From G965198795 sp965198795 (GTDB lineage Bacteria > Pseudomonadota > Alphaproteobacteria > Rhodospirillales > Casp-alpha2): a DNA stretch of 64,000 nucleotides. This document shows, piece after piece, positions 51,986 through 60,418 of this stretch. The DNA is taken from positions 434,001 through 498,000 of the forward strand of contig OZ240674.1 of NCBI GenBank assembly GCA_965198795.1, in the 5' to 3' direction. Both the position numbers and the translations under genes were made by a program. The stretch's first letter is position 1. Each line of letters begins with the position of its first letter. The notes beneath the pieces are model-generated. The model made no database searches. It saw nothing but the letters and a program-made list of their open reading frames with translations, and was not told the origin of the DNA.

Positions 51986-52849
51986 TCACGCCGTCAAACT
52001 CGCCGCTCCGGCGATGATCATGCCGACCCCCAACCACTGCCGCACCGTCATGCTTTCCTTCAGGACGAGCCGGGCCAGGATCACCGTGACCCCCGTGAAA
52101 CCCGACGAGATCACCACGGCGATTTCCGCGTCCGGCCCATGGGCGGCGATGACGGCGAAGAACCCCATCGTGTCGAGCAGCCCTTGCGCGCAAGCCAGAA
52201 GCAACCAGGGCCAAAGCGGTCCATTCCCAAACAGTCCGGGGCGTTGACGGGGAACCAGCAAAACGAGGCCCGCCGTCAGCGCTGAGGCGATCCGCCCCGC
52301 CCATGCGGCTTGCGCCTCGCCCATTTCCGCCGCCGCCTGCTGGCCGAACCAGATCGTGACCGCGAAGATGGCGCCCGCGCTCAGCGCGGCGACGACGGTC
52401 TTGCGGTTCCCTCCCCCGGCGCCGTGCTCCGGCGCCGGGCCGTGGCGTGAAACGGCGAGGCAGCCGGCCATGACGACGGCGATGGCCGCGAATTGCGCAA
52501 GCGTGGGGACGGAACCCTCGGCGGCCGCGATCAACAGGGCGAAGACGGGATAGACGCCGACCAACGGCGAGGCGACGCTCACCGGTCCCCGCACCAGCGC
52601 CCAATAGAACATTCCCGTCGCGATCATCGCCGAGACGCCGGCGGCGATGGCGAGGCCGTAAGCTTTGGCGCCACCCCCGACGACCGGATGGCCGCTCAGA
52701 TAAATCCCGGCGGTGAGCGCGGCTGCGCCCGCGCTCATCATCACGAAGAGCGCCAGACACACGCCCATGCGCGCGCCCGTGAAACGCGCGATGAAGTCCG
52801 CCGCGCCCCAGCTCAGCGCAGACGCGGCGCCCCAGAGCGCCGCGGTCAC
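51986..52849 (-). CDS. EamA/DMT-family transporter
   Basis: The 287-residue protein has about ten hydrophobic segments in two EamA repeats, with GVYPVFALLIAAAEG and AGAASL-type helix ends. Members export or import amino acids and other metabolites. It is upstream of suyA on the same strand and could carry a sulfonate, sulfolactate or sulfite product, but this is only context. The start is a GTG with a weak site. It could also be an independent gene. Confidence 0.85.
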   Translation of the reverse strand: MTAALWGAASALSWGAADFIARFTGARMGVCLALFVMMSAGAAALTAGIYLSGHPVVGGGAKAYGLAIAAGVSAMIATGMFYWALVRGPVSVASPLVGVYPVFALLIAAAEGSVPTLAQFAAIAVVMAGCLAVSRHGPAPEHGAGGGNRKTVVAALSAGAIFAVTIWFGQQAAAEMGEAQAAWAGRIASALTAGLVLLVPRQRPGLFGNGPLWPWLLLACAQGLLDTMGFFAVIAAHGPDAEIAVVISSGFTGVTVILARLVLKESMTVRQWLGVGMIIAGAASLTA

Positions 52850-53332
52850 GGCTTACCCGCGTAAAAGCGGGCCAATCTATTCGTCGGCACGTCGAGCGCT
52901 CCCTTCAACGCGGCGTAACCCGCCCACTGACGTGACGTGAACACTTATTCCGCCACGGTTTTACCAGAACCACCAGATACAAGGCGGCGCGGACCGGGAC
53001 AAATATAATCCGGTTAATAGGCGGTCACGGGCGGCGGCGACCTCAATCATTCAGTCCTAATCGTTGCGCCCCGCGGTTTTTAATTCGCAATAAAATCAAT
53101 TGTGAAAAATGACGCGGTATTTTGAGAGTTTTCATTTTTTTCTTTATTTGTTGCGGTTTTTATACGGCTTTCAAGACCATTGAAAAAGGGGCTGAATTTT
53201 AATCGCCCTCGCGTTCATGGACTCGAAGATTGTGGGGTCCGCCTCGCGGTTCTGTTAGATTATCCCAACTTGAGGGATCAACCGGGCTATGCGCTAAACG
53301 GCCGGCGGACCGGTGACGGCTTTAGGGAAACC
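52850..53332. other. Intergenic region upstream of the DUF465 gene
   Basis: No gene is supported in these 483 bases. The left end contains CCCGC-GTAAAA-GCGGG, another dispersed palindrome. An A/T-rich stretch at about 53085-53170, with T runs and TTTTTATAC, probably contains the promoter for the DUF465 gene, but no consensus boxes could be fixed. Confidence 0.45.
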
Positions 53333-53533
53333 ATGAACGACCAACAAACGTTGCGGCAAAAGCTGGAAGCACTGCGTCAAGAGCATCGCGACCTGGACAA
53401 CGCCATTAGCCATATCGAAGACGCCCCCGCGTCCGGTCAATTGATGATTCAACGCATGAAAAAGCGAAAACTGGCCCTGAGAGATCAAATCATCCAACTC
53501 GAAAGCCAGTTGATTCCGGACATCATCGCTTAA
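53333..53533 (+). CDS. DUF465 (YdcH-family) small coiled-coil protein
   Basis: The 66-residue protein is one helical hairpin with the family pattern LEALRQEHRDLDNAISHIE and MKKRKLALRDQIIQLESQL. The function of DUF465 proteins is unknown. AGGGAAA before the ATG decides the start; the open frame reaching upstream is not conserved. Its TAA overlaps the TAA of the convergent degenerate GGDEF gene in the four bases TTAA. Confidence 0.88.
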   Translation: MNDQQTLRQKLEALRQEHRDLDNAISHIEDAPASGQLMIQRMKKRKLALRDQIIQLESQLIPDIIA

Positions 53534-54264
53534 AGGTTTTCCGTCCGCGCTATATTGCGGACCAGATCGAAATCGGCGGCCTCCAAAGCCTGCTCAACGG
53601 TCATGCCAAGCTCCAGCATGGAAAAACCGCCCACGGCCGTAAGCTTGATGCCGTCGATCACCGCGACGTCATTGACTCGTTGAATGAGCCAGTTAAGCCG
53701 TTGACGCGCTTCTTCCGGCGTGTCGGTTACGACCAGGGCGCCGACATCGTTTCCTCCCAGAAGTCCCAGAGCCGCCGTGCCGCGATCCGAGCAGTTGAGC
53801 GCCTCCGCCGCAACGCCCAAAGCTCTGTCCAGAACATGGCGGCCGTGCTCGCGTCTGATCTCGTCGGCGTTGACCACATGGGCCAGAATCAACGCGGGCT
53901 TCATGGACATGCCATCCATGCGCCTGATGGCGCGTTCGACCCGCTCTTCAAAACCGAAACGGTTGAGCAACGGAAGAAAAGAATGATGACGCGTCGATCT
54001 GCGTTCCCTGTCGAGAGCTTCCTGCACCCGCATCAATTCATCGCGGAGCGTCACGATCTGCGCGGCGACGCCCTCAAGCAGGCGCTGAGAAGCGGCGTCG
54101 CTATCGGCTATCCTTGCAAGCAACCCGTCAACATAGTCTTTCGGATCAATGCGCTCGCGCCGCCGGCGCTCCTTGGCGGGCTTTTCTCCATAAGCGGCGG
54201 CCTTATGACCGGCGGAAAAATATGGCATGATCGACACTCGCGTTTTGAAGCTGGCGCGCTTCAT
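53530..54264 (-). CDS. Degenerate GGDEF-domain protein (GGNDV)
   Basis: A helical N-terminal part (residues 40-90) is followed by HSFLPLLNRFGFEERVERAI, a GGDEF-domain start typical of alphaproteobacterial diguanylate cyclases. The active-site sequence GGDEF is replaced by GGNDV (residues 170-174), and the first metal-binding Asp is missing, so cyclase activity is not expected. It may bind a nucleotide or partner. A start 12 codons downstream is possible. It is 9 bases after a second protein of the same design, a likely tandem duplicate. Confidence 0.75.
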   Translation of the reverse strand: MKRASFKTRVSIMPYFSAGHKAAAYGEKPAKERRRRERIDPKDYVDGLLARIADSDAASQRLLEGVAAQIVTLRDELMRVQEALDRERRSTRHHSFLPLLNRFGFEERVERAIRRMDGMSMKPALILAHVVNADEIRREHGRHVLDRALGVAAEALNCSDRGTAALGLLGGNDVGALVVTDTPEEARQRLNWLIQRVNDVAVIDGIKLTAVGGFSMLELGMTVEQALEAADFDLVRNIARTENL

Positions 54265-54273
54265 CCCGACCGG

Positions 54274-55005
54274 TTATCCGGCCCTTCCCGCCCGCCGGAG
54301 ATCGCGGTCCGCCGCCTCGACGGCGGCCAGGGGACTCACGCCCGGGTTCAGATCGACAACTCCGACTCTGACCTTTAGATAAGAGCCGCCCGCCTGAACG
54401 GTCACCAAATGCTCCGCGAGACGGCTGGCCTTGGCCCGCGCGCCGTCCAAACCGCCCTCGACAACGACCAGGCCGAAGTCCCCGCCGCCAATGCACCCGT
54501 GGATCAGCGCCTGAACCCAGCCGGCGGAAATAACGCCCGCTATTTGTTTCAACGCGTCGTCAAGCGCCAAGCGTCCCTCCTTGACGCGTATTTCCCAGCC
54601 GTTCTCCAGGGCGACCAGTATCAAACTGGCGCGCGCGCCAGTTCGTTCGATACGGTGAGTCAACCGGTCCAGGTCGTGGATAAAACCCGCTCGATTCATG
54701 GTGGGCAAAAAAGAGTGTGTTTCCTTGCCCCGTTCGGCTTCATCCCGCTCACGCTGGGTGACTTCCAGGCGGCGGCGTATCAAATCCGCTTTGGCCGCCA
54801 AATCCTCAAACGCATGGCGAACGGTGTCGGAAACGTCCTCATCGATCAACAAGCCCTCGATCTGAATGGCTTGTTCTAAATCACCCGCCGTCTGTTGGTC
54901 GCGCCGGCCCTTTCCGGACTCGCCGTCTTTCTGCCCGTCACCCGGTTGCCGCCGATTCGCATTCTGACCCGCCGGCTGAGCGGCGATGGCGTTATTCACC
55001 TCCAT
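54274..55005 (-). CDS. Degenerate GGDEF-domain protein (GGGDF)
   Basis: Its plan is that of the downstream neighbour: a polar N-terminal segment rich in Gln/Asn/Gly, a helical region (about 55-92), HSFLPTMNRAGFIHDLDRL, and a GGDEF-like domain whose signature is GGGDF (residues 173-177) and whose metal Asp is Asn. It should be inactive. A GGGAGA site seven bases before the ATG supports the start. The two genes lie in tandem and probably form one operon divergent from purEK. Confidence 0.75.
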   Translation of the reverse strand: MEVNNAIAAQPAGQNANRRQPGDGQKDGESGKGRRDQQTAGDLEQAIQIEGLLIDEDVSDTVRHAFEDLAAKADLIRRRLEVTQRERDEAERGKETHSFLPTMNRAGFIHDLDRLTHRIERTGARASLILVALENGWEIRVKEGRLALDDALKQIAGVISAGWVQALIHGCIGGGDFGLVVVEGGLDGARAKASRLAEHLVTVQAGGSYLKVRVGVVDLNPGVSPLAAVEAADRDLRRAGRAG

Positions 55006-55145
55006 TGGCTTTCTCCCGTCACTCTGCGGTCGTCTCGGCTTCCCCGTCCCGCGCCGAACATAGAGTCGTCTGAAGAATAAATTAGCATCACGTGGTTAAT
55101 AATGGGTTAGCGCCTCTGTTGGCGGGAAAGTAAATCATGGAACCC

Positions 55146-55173
55146 TTGCAAGGGACGGATCGCCGCCTATAAT
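55146..55173 (+). promoter_or_regulatory. Promoter of purEK
   Basis: TTGCAA and a perfect TATAAT are separated by 16 bases, 59 bases before the purE start. This is the best sigma-70-type match in the window. Confidence 0.7.
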
Positions 55174-55232
55174 CCGCAGCTTTTCCGGGCCGCAGGAAGC
55201 TCTAGCGGTCAAGGCGCCAAAAGGAGACTTTC

Positions 55233-55733
55233 ATGGCTGACGCCCCGCTGGTCGGCATTATCATGGGAAGCCAGTCGGATTGGCCGACCATGCGTCATGC
55301 GGCGGAGGTTCTGGAGCAATTGAGCGTACCCTTCGAGGCGCGCATCGTCTCCGCGCACCGGACACCCGACCGCCTTTACGCCTACGCCAAGGAAGCCAAG
55401 GGCCGCGGCCTGAAAGTTATCATCGCGGGCGCGGGCGGCGCCGCCCACCTGCCGGGCATGACCGCCGCGATGACCCCTCTCCCCGTGTTTGGCGTGCCTG
55501 TCGAGAGCCAGGCGCTGAACGGCCGGGACTCGCTTCTCTCCATCGTCCAAATGCCTGCTGGAATCCCTGTGGGCGCCTTGGCGATCGGCAAAGCGGGCGC
55601 GGCCAACGCCGGGCTTCTCGCCAGTGCGGTGATTGCCCTGATGGACGAAAAAGTCGCCGGCGCCCTGGATGCGTTCCGCGCCGCGCAAACGGCAAAAACA
55701 GCCGGCTTCCCCGTTGACGAAGCGGACGCGTAA
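55233..55733 (+). CDS. purE: N5-carboxyaminoimidazole ribonucleotide mutase PurE
   Basis: PurE moves the carboxyl group of N5-CAIR to make CAIR in purine synthesis. The class I signatures GSQSDWPTM, SAHRTPDRLYAYA and AGAGGAAHLPGM are intact, and 166 residues is normal. AAAGGAGA lies six bases before the ATG. purK follows 10 bases after the stop. Confidence 0.97.
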   Translation: MADAPLVGIIMGSQSDWPTMRHAAEVLEQLSVPFEARIVSAHRTPDRLYAYAKEAKGRGLKVIIAGAGGAAHLPGMTAAMTPLPVFGVPVESQALNGRDSLLSIVQMPAGIPVGALAIGKAGAANAGLLASAVIALMDEKVAGALDAFRAAQTAKTAGFPVDEADA

Positions 55734-55743
55734 AGTCGATAAA

Positions 55744-56856
55744 ATGGCCGAGAAATCCTTTCGCCCCCTCCCTCCCGGTTCCACAATCGGCGTCATGGGC
55801 GGCGGCCAACTGGGCCGGATGACCGCACTGGCGGCCGCGCGGCTAGGCTACAAGACCCACATTTTCGCCGACGGACACGGACAGCCCGGCGGGCAAGTCT
55901 CGAACGCTGTCACCGTTGCTGACTATACGAATGAAGCGGCGCTTAAATCCTTTGCCGAAGACTGCGACGTGGTGACGTTCGAATTCGAGAACGTCCCCGC
56001 GCAAGCCGGTGAGTTCCTGTTGAAGCACGCCCTGGTTCGCCCGAACCCGAATATTCTGGCCATCGCCCAGGATCGCCTGGCGGAAAAGGATTTCGTCAAT
56101 AAAATCGCGCCAACGACGGCGTATCGGAAAGTCTCTTCGCCGAAGGAGCTGGAAGAAGCCTCAAATGAATTGGGACCGCCATGTGTCTTAAAAACGTCCC
56201 GCATGGGCTATGACGGCAAGGGCCAGGTGTTGATCGCGCCGGACTGTGACTACCGGGCGGCCTGGGACGCCATGGTAGCGGCGCTGGACTCCAGCCTCGG
56301 CGTTGTGGAGGCTTTCGTCGATCTGGAACGTGAAATTTCCGTTATCACGGCCCGGTCGCCTGGCGGCGGGCGGGCAACCTATCCAGCGGTCGAGAACCGG
56401 CATGTGAACCATATCCTCGACACGACCGTGGCGCCGGCGAATCTTCCGTATGGCGTGGCGGAGCAAGCTATTCAAATCGCTCATGACATCGCCGACGCGC
56501 TCGGCATGGTAGGCTTGCTGGCGGTCGAAATGTTCGTCACCCGCCAAGGCGGGTTATTGGTGAACGAATTGGCTCCCCGGCCGCATAATTCCGGTCATTG
56601 GACCATGGACGCTTGCGAGACCGGTCAATTCGAGCAATTTGTCCGCGCCGTTTGCGGGCTTCCGCTAGGCAGTGTCGAACGCCACCACGATGCGGTCATG
56701 CGGAACCTGATCGGGGATGACGTGAACGGCTGGCCGGACCTGATGGCCGAACCCCGCGCCCGGCTTCATCTCTACGGCAAGTCGGAAGCCCGCCCGGGCC
56801 GCAAGATGGGGCACGTCAACCGGCTTTACCCCCTGGGCAGCCTAAGCGCGGGATAG
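55744..56856 (+). CDS. purK: N5-carboxyaminoimidazole ribonucleotide synthase PurK
   Basis: PurK uses ATP and bicarbonate to form N5-CAIR from AIR. It is an ATP-grasp enzyme (370 residues) with GGGQLGRMTALAA at the start, KTSRMGYDGKGQ, and NELAPRPHNSGHWTMDA near residue 270. The start at MAEKSF was chosen over an upstream frame inside purE. It completes the purEK operon. Confidence 0.97.
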   Translation: MAEKSFRPLPPGSTIGVMGGGQLGRMTALAAARLGYKTHIFADGHGQPGGQVSNAVTVADYTNEAALKSFAEDCDVVTFEFENVPAQAGEFLLKHALVRPNPNILAIAQDRLAEKDFVNKIAPTTAYRKVSSPKELEEASNELGPPCVLKTSRMGYDGKGQVLIAPDCDYRAAWDAMVAALDSSLGVVEAFVDLEREISVITARSPGGGRATYPAVENRHVNHILDTTVAPANLPYGVAEQAIQIAHDIADALGMVGLLAVEMFVTRQGGLLVNELAPRPHNSGHWTMDACETGQFEQFVRAVCGLPLGSVERHHDAVMRNLIGDDVNGWPDLMAEPRARLHLYGKSEARPGRKMGHVNRLYPLGSLSAG

Positions 56857-56941
56857 CGTGTATACGCAAAACCGGGATTATCCCCCTAACCTCTCCATAG
56901 ACCGGGACGTGGACCCCATAGGATAAAAAGGAGGTTGGGCC

Positions 56942-57349
56942 ATGACGCCGTCAAACACGAAATTTATCGCCTCAGCGCTGGCCAAGGCCGTCTTGGCCGC
57001 CGGAATTGTCACGTCATTGTCAGGCTGCGCGCTGCTGATGACCAAGAAAGAACGCCTGGCCATGCATGGCGGCGCCTGCGCCGGCTACGGCCTCAAGACC
57101 GGTACGAATAAATACTCGGACTGCGTTCATGGAGAAGAGCGGCAATATCAACAACGGCTTGATAAGGGCGTCGCGGGTATAGGATCAATGATCGGGAATT
57201 ATTATGGTGATCGCCGGCGCGAAAAGAGAGAACGCGCCGCAAGGTCGTTCACGTCACTTTCCTCCAGCTTCTACCAACCGCGGTTTTCCGGTAAAATTTG
57301 CGCCTATACCGAGATTTTGAACGGTAAATGGACGTCCGAATGTCACTAA
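56942..57349 (+). CDS. Small putative lipoprotein
   Basis: The 135-residue protein has a lipoprotein signal with lipobox LSGC at residues 26-29, then a region with Cys43, Cys60, Cys119 and Cys134 that may form disulfides, and a basic middle part. A strong AAGGAGG precedes the ATG. I do not recognise a family. It follows purK by 85 bases and may have its own promoter. Confidence 0.7.
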   Translation: MTPSNTKFIASALAKAVLAAGIVTSLSGCALLMTKKERLAMHGGACAGYGLKTGTNKYSDCVHGEERQYQQRLDKGVAGIGSMIGNYYGDRRREKRERAARSFTSLSSSFYQPRFSGKICAYTEILNGKWTSECH

Positions 57350-57391
57350 GGATGACGCACGGACCATGTACGCAACCATGGTCCGCCGGAT

Positions 57392-58282
57392 TTACGCGAC
57401 ACCGCCCGCGAAAGCGCCGGCCAGATCCCGCAGCGTCAGGCGGCGGGTCTTGTAGGCTTCCAAGAGTTCGATCTCGACGGCGACGGAGCGCCCCAGTTCG
57501 GACATAACGGTCTCGCGCACATATCGGCGGAGATCTCCGGACTGCCCCGGATAGGCCAACACATTGGTGATCAACTCGCGGCGCACCAGCGGCGGGAACT
57601 TGAGCAATTCCCCGACCAGCAACTGCTTCACCATCACAGGGATTCGGGTCGATCCAAACAAACGGTCGAGACAAAAGCTGTAGATCCCAAAATCGAGGCG
57701 CCCGGCCACATCGCTCGTGAAGGCCTGGAACTCCTCAAGGAAGTTTCGCGCCGCCATGCGGCCATCCATCAACTGGCGAACGACATCCAGGAAATCACGA
57801 TAGCGCTTGCGGGCCGGGGACATTTGGTCACCCAGCGACGCCTCAAGCGCCTGGATTTCCACCTCACGAAACCCCCGTTCCATCAGCGATCTGGCCGAAT
57901 TCCGAACCCGGTCGTCAAGGGCCTGGGCCTCGATCAGCGTAAACAATTCCTCATATCGATCACGGTTCTTGCCTTTCAGTCTGGACGCCCGCGCGCCCAA
58001 GGGCAGGACCGCGGCTTGAGCGACGAGTTTGTCTTTCGAAAACATGGCCGCCATGGCCGCCGCGTCTTTCGGGAAGCGGCTGGTGTTAAAATCATCGGTG
58101 ATGATGAAACGATGATTGTCGGCCACCGTGAGGTAGCGGCCTAAATGACAGCATTCGACAAAATGATCGGCGAGATGACGGGGATGACCAGCCGGCGGAG
58201 ACACGCCCGGCGCCGGAGCGGGCTTCGGATGGGCCGCGTGTTTGCCGTTAATGGGACCGTTCGGACTCAGGCTTGCGCTCAC
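57392..58282 (-). CDS. Hypothetical protein, mostly helical
   Basis: The 296-residue protein has a Pro/His-rich N-terminus, then HFVECCHLGRYL and a helical body with FREVEIQALEAS, AARNFLEEFQAFTSDVAGRLDFGIY and a basic-hydrophobic end. There is no signal peptide or membrane helix. No known domain could be recognised. It is transcribed alone between the lipoprotein and the COQ9/def genes. Coding is supported by length, composition and lack of a better frame. Confidence 0.6.
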   Translation of the reverse strand: MSASLSPNGPINGKHAAHPKPAPAPGVSPPAGHPRHLADHFVECCHLGRYLTVADNHRFIITDDFNTSRFPKDAAAMAAMFSKDKLVAQAAVLPLGARASRLKGKNRDRYEELFTLIEAQALDDRVRNSARSLMERGFREVEIQALEASLGDQMSPARKRYRDFLDVVRQLMDGRMAARNFLEEFQAFTSDVAGRLDFGIYSFCLDRLFGSTRIPVMVKQLLVGELLKFPPLVRRELITNVLAYPGQSGDLRRYVRETVMSELGRSVAVEIELLEAYKTRRLTLRDLAGAFAGGVA

Positions 58283-58401
58283 CGTCTCTCATCCTATTTT
58301 CAGACTTCCGGTGCGTGAACCCTACCGGGCTGAGGTTAACAGCTTATCAATAGTGGACCGAATCTGACCAGGGATGTCGACGTGAAAAGCGTCTAGCGCG
58401 C

Positions 58402-59106
58402 CTAGCGGCGCCTTCCTCTGGGCACACGCGGACGCAAACGCTTGAAAAAAGAAACCGGGTCCGGGAAATCACCGAACCGCCGCTTCAGTTTGGCTTGATA
58501 GCCGGGGATTTTCATAACGTCCGCGATACGGCGGTCCAGGAAATTCCAGGTGTCGCCAAGACCTTCCGAGCTGTCGTCCAGCCAGTAAAGCAACGTGGAC
58601 GCATAAACCGGCGCCAGCAGGCCACGCTTGGTGTAGTGGTTGAAGTCCGCCGCCCGGTCGCCCGCCGCGCGCCATATGTGATCACACGTCCGCCAAGCCA
58701 TCCGCGGCGTTATCACGGCGTTTTGCGGCAGCGCCATGAACGACAGAATCCGGCGCACGGATTCCCGGTGGGGGGTTAGAAACTCAAGCCGCGCCCGAAC
58801 ACCGGCCGCAACCCGGTCCCGGACGCGCATGTTCTCCAAATCCATCCCGTCCAGACGGGCCAGCATGTGACGATCCGCCCAATCGGCGTAATGCATGGCC
58901 GCTTCCCGGAGGCCGTTCGGAAAGGCGCGGTCCGCGCGGTCCGGCGTAAAGCCCGCGTCTCCCGCGCCGCGCCGGAGCGCTTCCCAAGACCATCCGTCAA
59001 AAGCAACATGGTCCAGGGCGTTCTCAATGATCGCGTCTCTAACGACGCGGAACGCCGCCTTGGCTTCCGCTGCGGTCATGGTGACTTTTTCCACATTCCT
59101 TGTCAT
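58402..59106 (-). CDS. COQ9-family ubiquinone biosynthesis protein
   Basis: COQ9 proteins bind lipids and help the ubiquinone hydroxylase step. The 234-residue protein has the family segments AIIENALDHVAFDGWS, DADRAFPNGLREAAMHYADWAD-like pattern (here DRAFPNGLREAAMHYADW) and LLYWLDDSSEGLGDTWNFLDRRI. Family members are typically near rpsU in alphaproteobacteria, as here. Its ATG overlaps the def stop as ATGA, which fixes the start, so an open frame upstream is excluded. Confidence 0.9.
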   Translation of the reverse strand: MTRNVEKVTMTAAEAKAAFRVVRDAIIENALDHVAFDGWSWEALRRGAGDAGFTPDRADRAFPNGLREAAMHYADWADRHMLARLDGMDLENMRVRDRVAAGVRARLEFLTPHRESVRRILSFMALPQNAVITPRMAWRTCDHIWRAAGDRAADFNHYTKRGLLAPVYASTLLYWLDDSSEGLGDTWNFLDRRIADVMKIPGYQAKLKRRFGDFPDPVSFFKRLRPRVPRGRRR

Positions 59107-59663
59107 TCCACCGCCTCCGTCTCCGCGCTTTCTTCGGATACGGTGGTACGCGGCGCCCGGACCATTTCTTCCGTGTAGGCCAAAGTCGAGAGATCGGTCA
59201 TGCGCATCGGATAGAGGACGCCATCCAGGTGGTCGCATTCGTGCTGAACGACGCGGGCGTGATAGCCCGCCGCCTCGCGCTCCAGCGGATCGCCGCTCGG
59301 CAAGAAGCCAGAGTACTTAATTCGGGCGCGCCTGGGCACACGGCCCGTCATGCCGGGCAGAGACAGGCATCCCTCCCAGTCCTCGACCGTCTCATCGCTC
59401 AAAGGCGTGACGACCGGGTTGATCAAGACCGTCAGGGGCACGTCCTGTTTGTCCTCGCAGCGCTCGCCCGGCACACGAAACACCACGATGCGCAGCGGCA
59501 CGTGGACTTGCGGAGCGGACAGGCCGATCCCCGGCGCGTCCGCCATGGTCTCCACCATATCCGCGATCAGGCCGTGAATCCTGGGGTCGGTGGGATCCGG
59601 CACATCCCGCGCCTTGCTCATCAAGGCCGGATGTCCCATGCGGGCGATTTTCAAAATGGCCAT
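59103..59663 (-). CDS. def: Peptide deformylase
   Basis: Def removes the formyl group from nascent proteins. The three motifs GIGLSAPQV, EGCLSLPG and QHECDHLDG, with the metal ligands Cys, His and His, are intact in this 186-residue protein. It starts divergently from rpsU, about 180 bases away, and is followed at once by the overlapping COQ9 gene. Whether it is the only deformylase cannot be told from the window. Confidence 0.95.
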   Translation of the reverse strand: MAILKIARMGHPALMSKARDVPDPTDPRIHGLIADMVETMADAPGIGLSAPQVHVPLRIVVFRVPGERCEDKQDVPLTVLINPVVTPLSDETVEDWEGCLSLPGMTGRVPRRARIKYSGFLPSGDPLEREAAGYHARVVQHECDHLDGVLYPMRMTDLSTLAYTEEMVRAPRTTVSEESAETEAVE

Positions 59664-59840
59664 GACGCTTCCCCTCGACGGTTTGGCAGGGATGATAAGT
59701 GGCGCAAACCCGCTTCACAAACAAGAAAAGCTGTGTTAGAAACCGCGCCTCCGGAGAGGAGAAATCTTCCCCGAACCGTGTTCCTTGTCCTTGACGGGTG
59801 ATTTAAACAACCCCGGCAAGACAATCAAACCTGGGAGTTG

Positions 59841-60053
59841 ATGTTCGCCGTGCAAGTGATCGTTCGTGACAATAATGTGGACCAGGCCCTGAAAGCGCTC
59901 AAGAAGAAGATGCAGCGCGAGGGCGTCTTCCGGGAAATGAAACTGCGCCGGAGCTATGAAAAACCGTCGGAAAAGCGCGCCCGGGAAAAGTCCGAGGCCG
60001 TGCGCCGAGCCCGGAAACTGGAACGCAAGCGGATCGAGCGCGAAGGCTTCTAA
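59841..60053 (+). CDS. rpsU: Ribosomal protein S21
   Basis: This 70-residue basic protein of the small subunit has VIVRDNNVDQALKALKKK, the Arg/Lys-rich centre REMKLRRSYEKPSEKR and a basic end. The ATG with GGGAG four bases upstream was chosen; many homologues begin near the next GTG (MQVxVRDNN). A strong terminator follows. Confidence 0.97.
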   Translation: MFAVQVIVRDNNVDQALKALKKKMQREGVFREMKLRRSYEKPSEKRAREKSEAVRRARKLERKRIEREGF

Positions 60054-60120
60054 GCTTGTAACGCTATCCGGAAGCGCGTTGTGGAACGCGCCCGGATTTA
60101 ATACGTGAAACCGCGTGCGT

Positions 60121-60157
60121 AAAACCGCGACCGGCCGCCGGGTTCGCGGTTTTTTTA
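60121..60157 (+). terminator. Rho-independent terminator after rpsU
   Basis: AAACCGCGA and TCGCGGTTT form the stem, with a loop made of a G/C-rich 12 bases, followed by a run of seven T. Confidence 0.85.
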
Positions 60158-60248
60158 ATTCTAATTACGTTAAATTTACAGCCTTTTAAAAATCCAAGGC
60201 GTTATGACATCGGGTGGGGTCGGTTCATGGGCTTCCAAGCGGTTTGAT

Positions 60249-60372
60249 CCGTCATTCCCGCGCCCCTGCTTTGCCATTCCCGCGTAGGCGGGAATCCAGA
60301 GCAACCTTCATCACTCGATCATTGCCCGAAACGCGGACCGCCGCGCTGGACCCCCGCCTTGGCGGGGGTGAA
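60249..60372. repeat. Dispersed palindromic repeat elements after rpsU
   Basis: Two related elements are in inverted order: ATTCCCGCGTAGGCGGGAAT followed by CCAG, and CTGGACCCCCGCCTTGGCGGGGGT. These CCCGC/GCGGG palindromes next to CCAG resemble the repeats between slcC and suyB. The rest of the gap between rpsU and the DUF4276 gene holds the rpsU terminator and nothing else seen. Confidence 0.7.
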
Positions 60373-60418
60373 AAATAATAACGCGGGAATGATGCGTTGG
60401 TTCCATGCGGGATCGACG

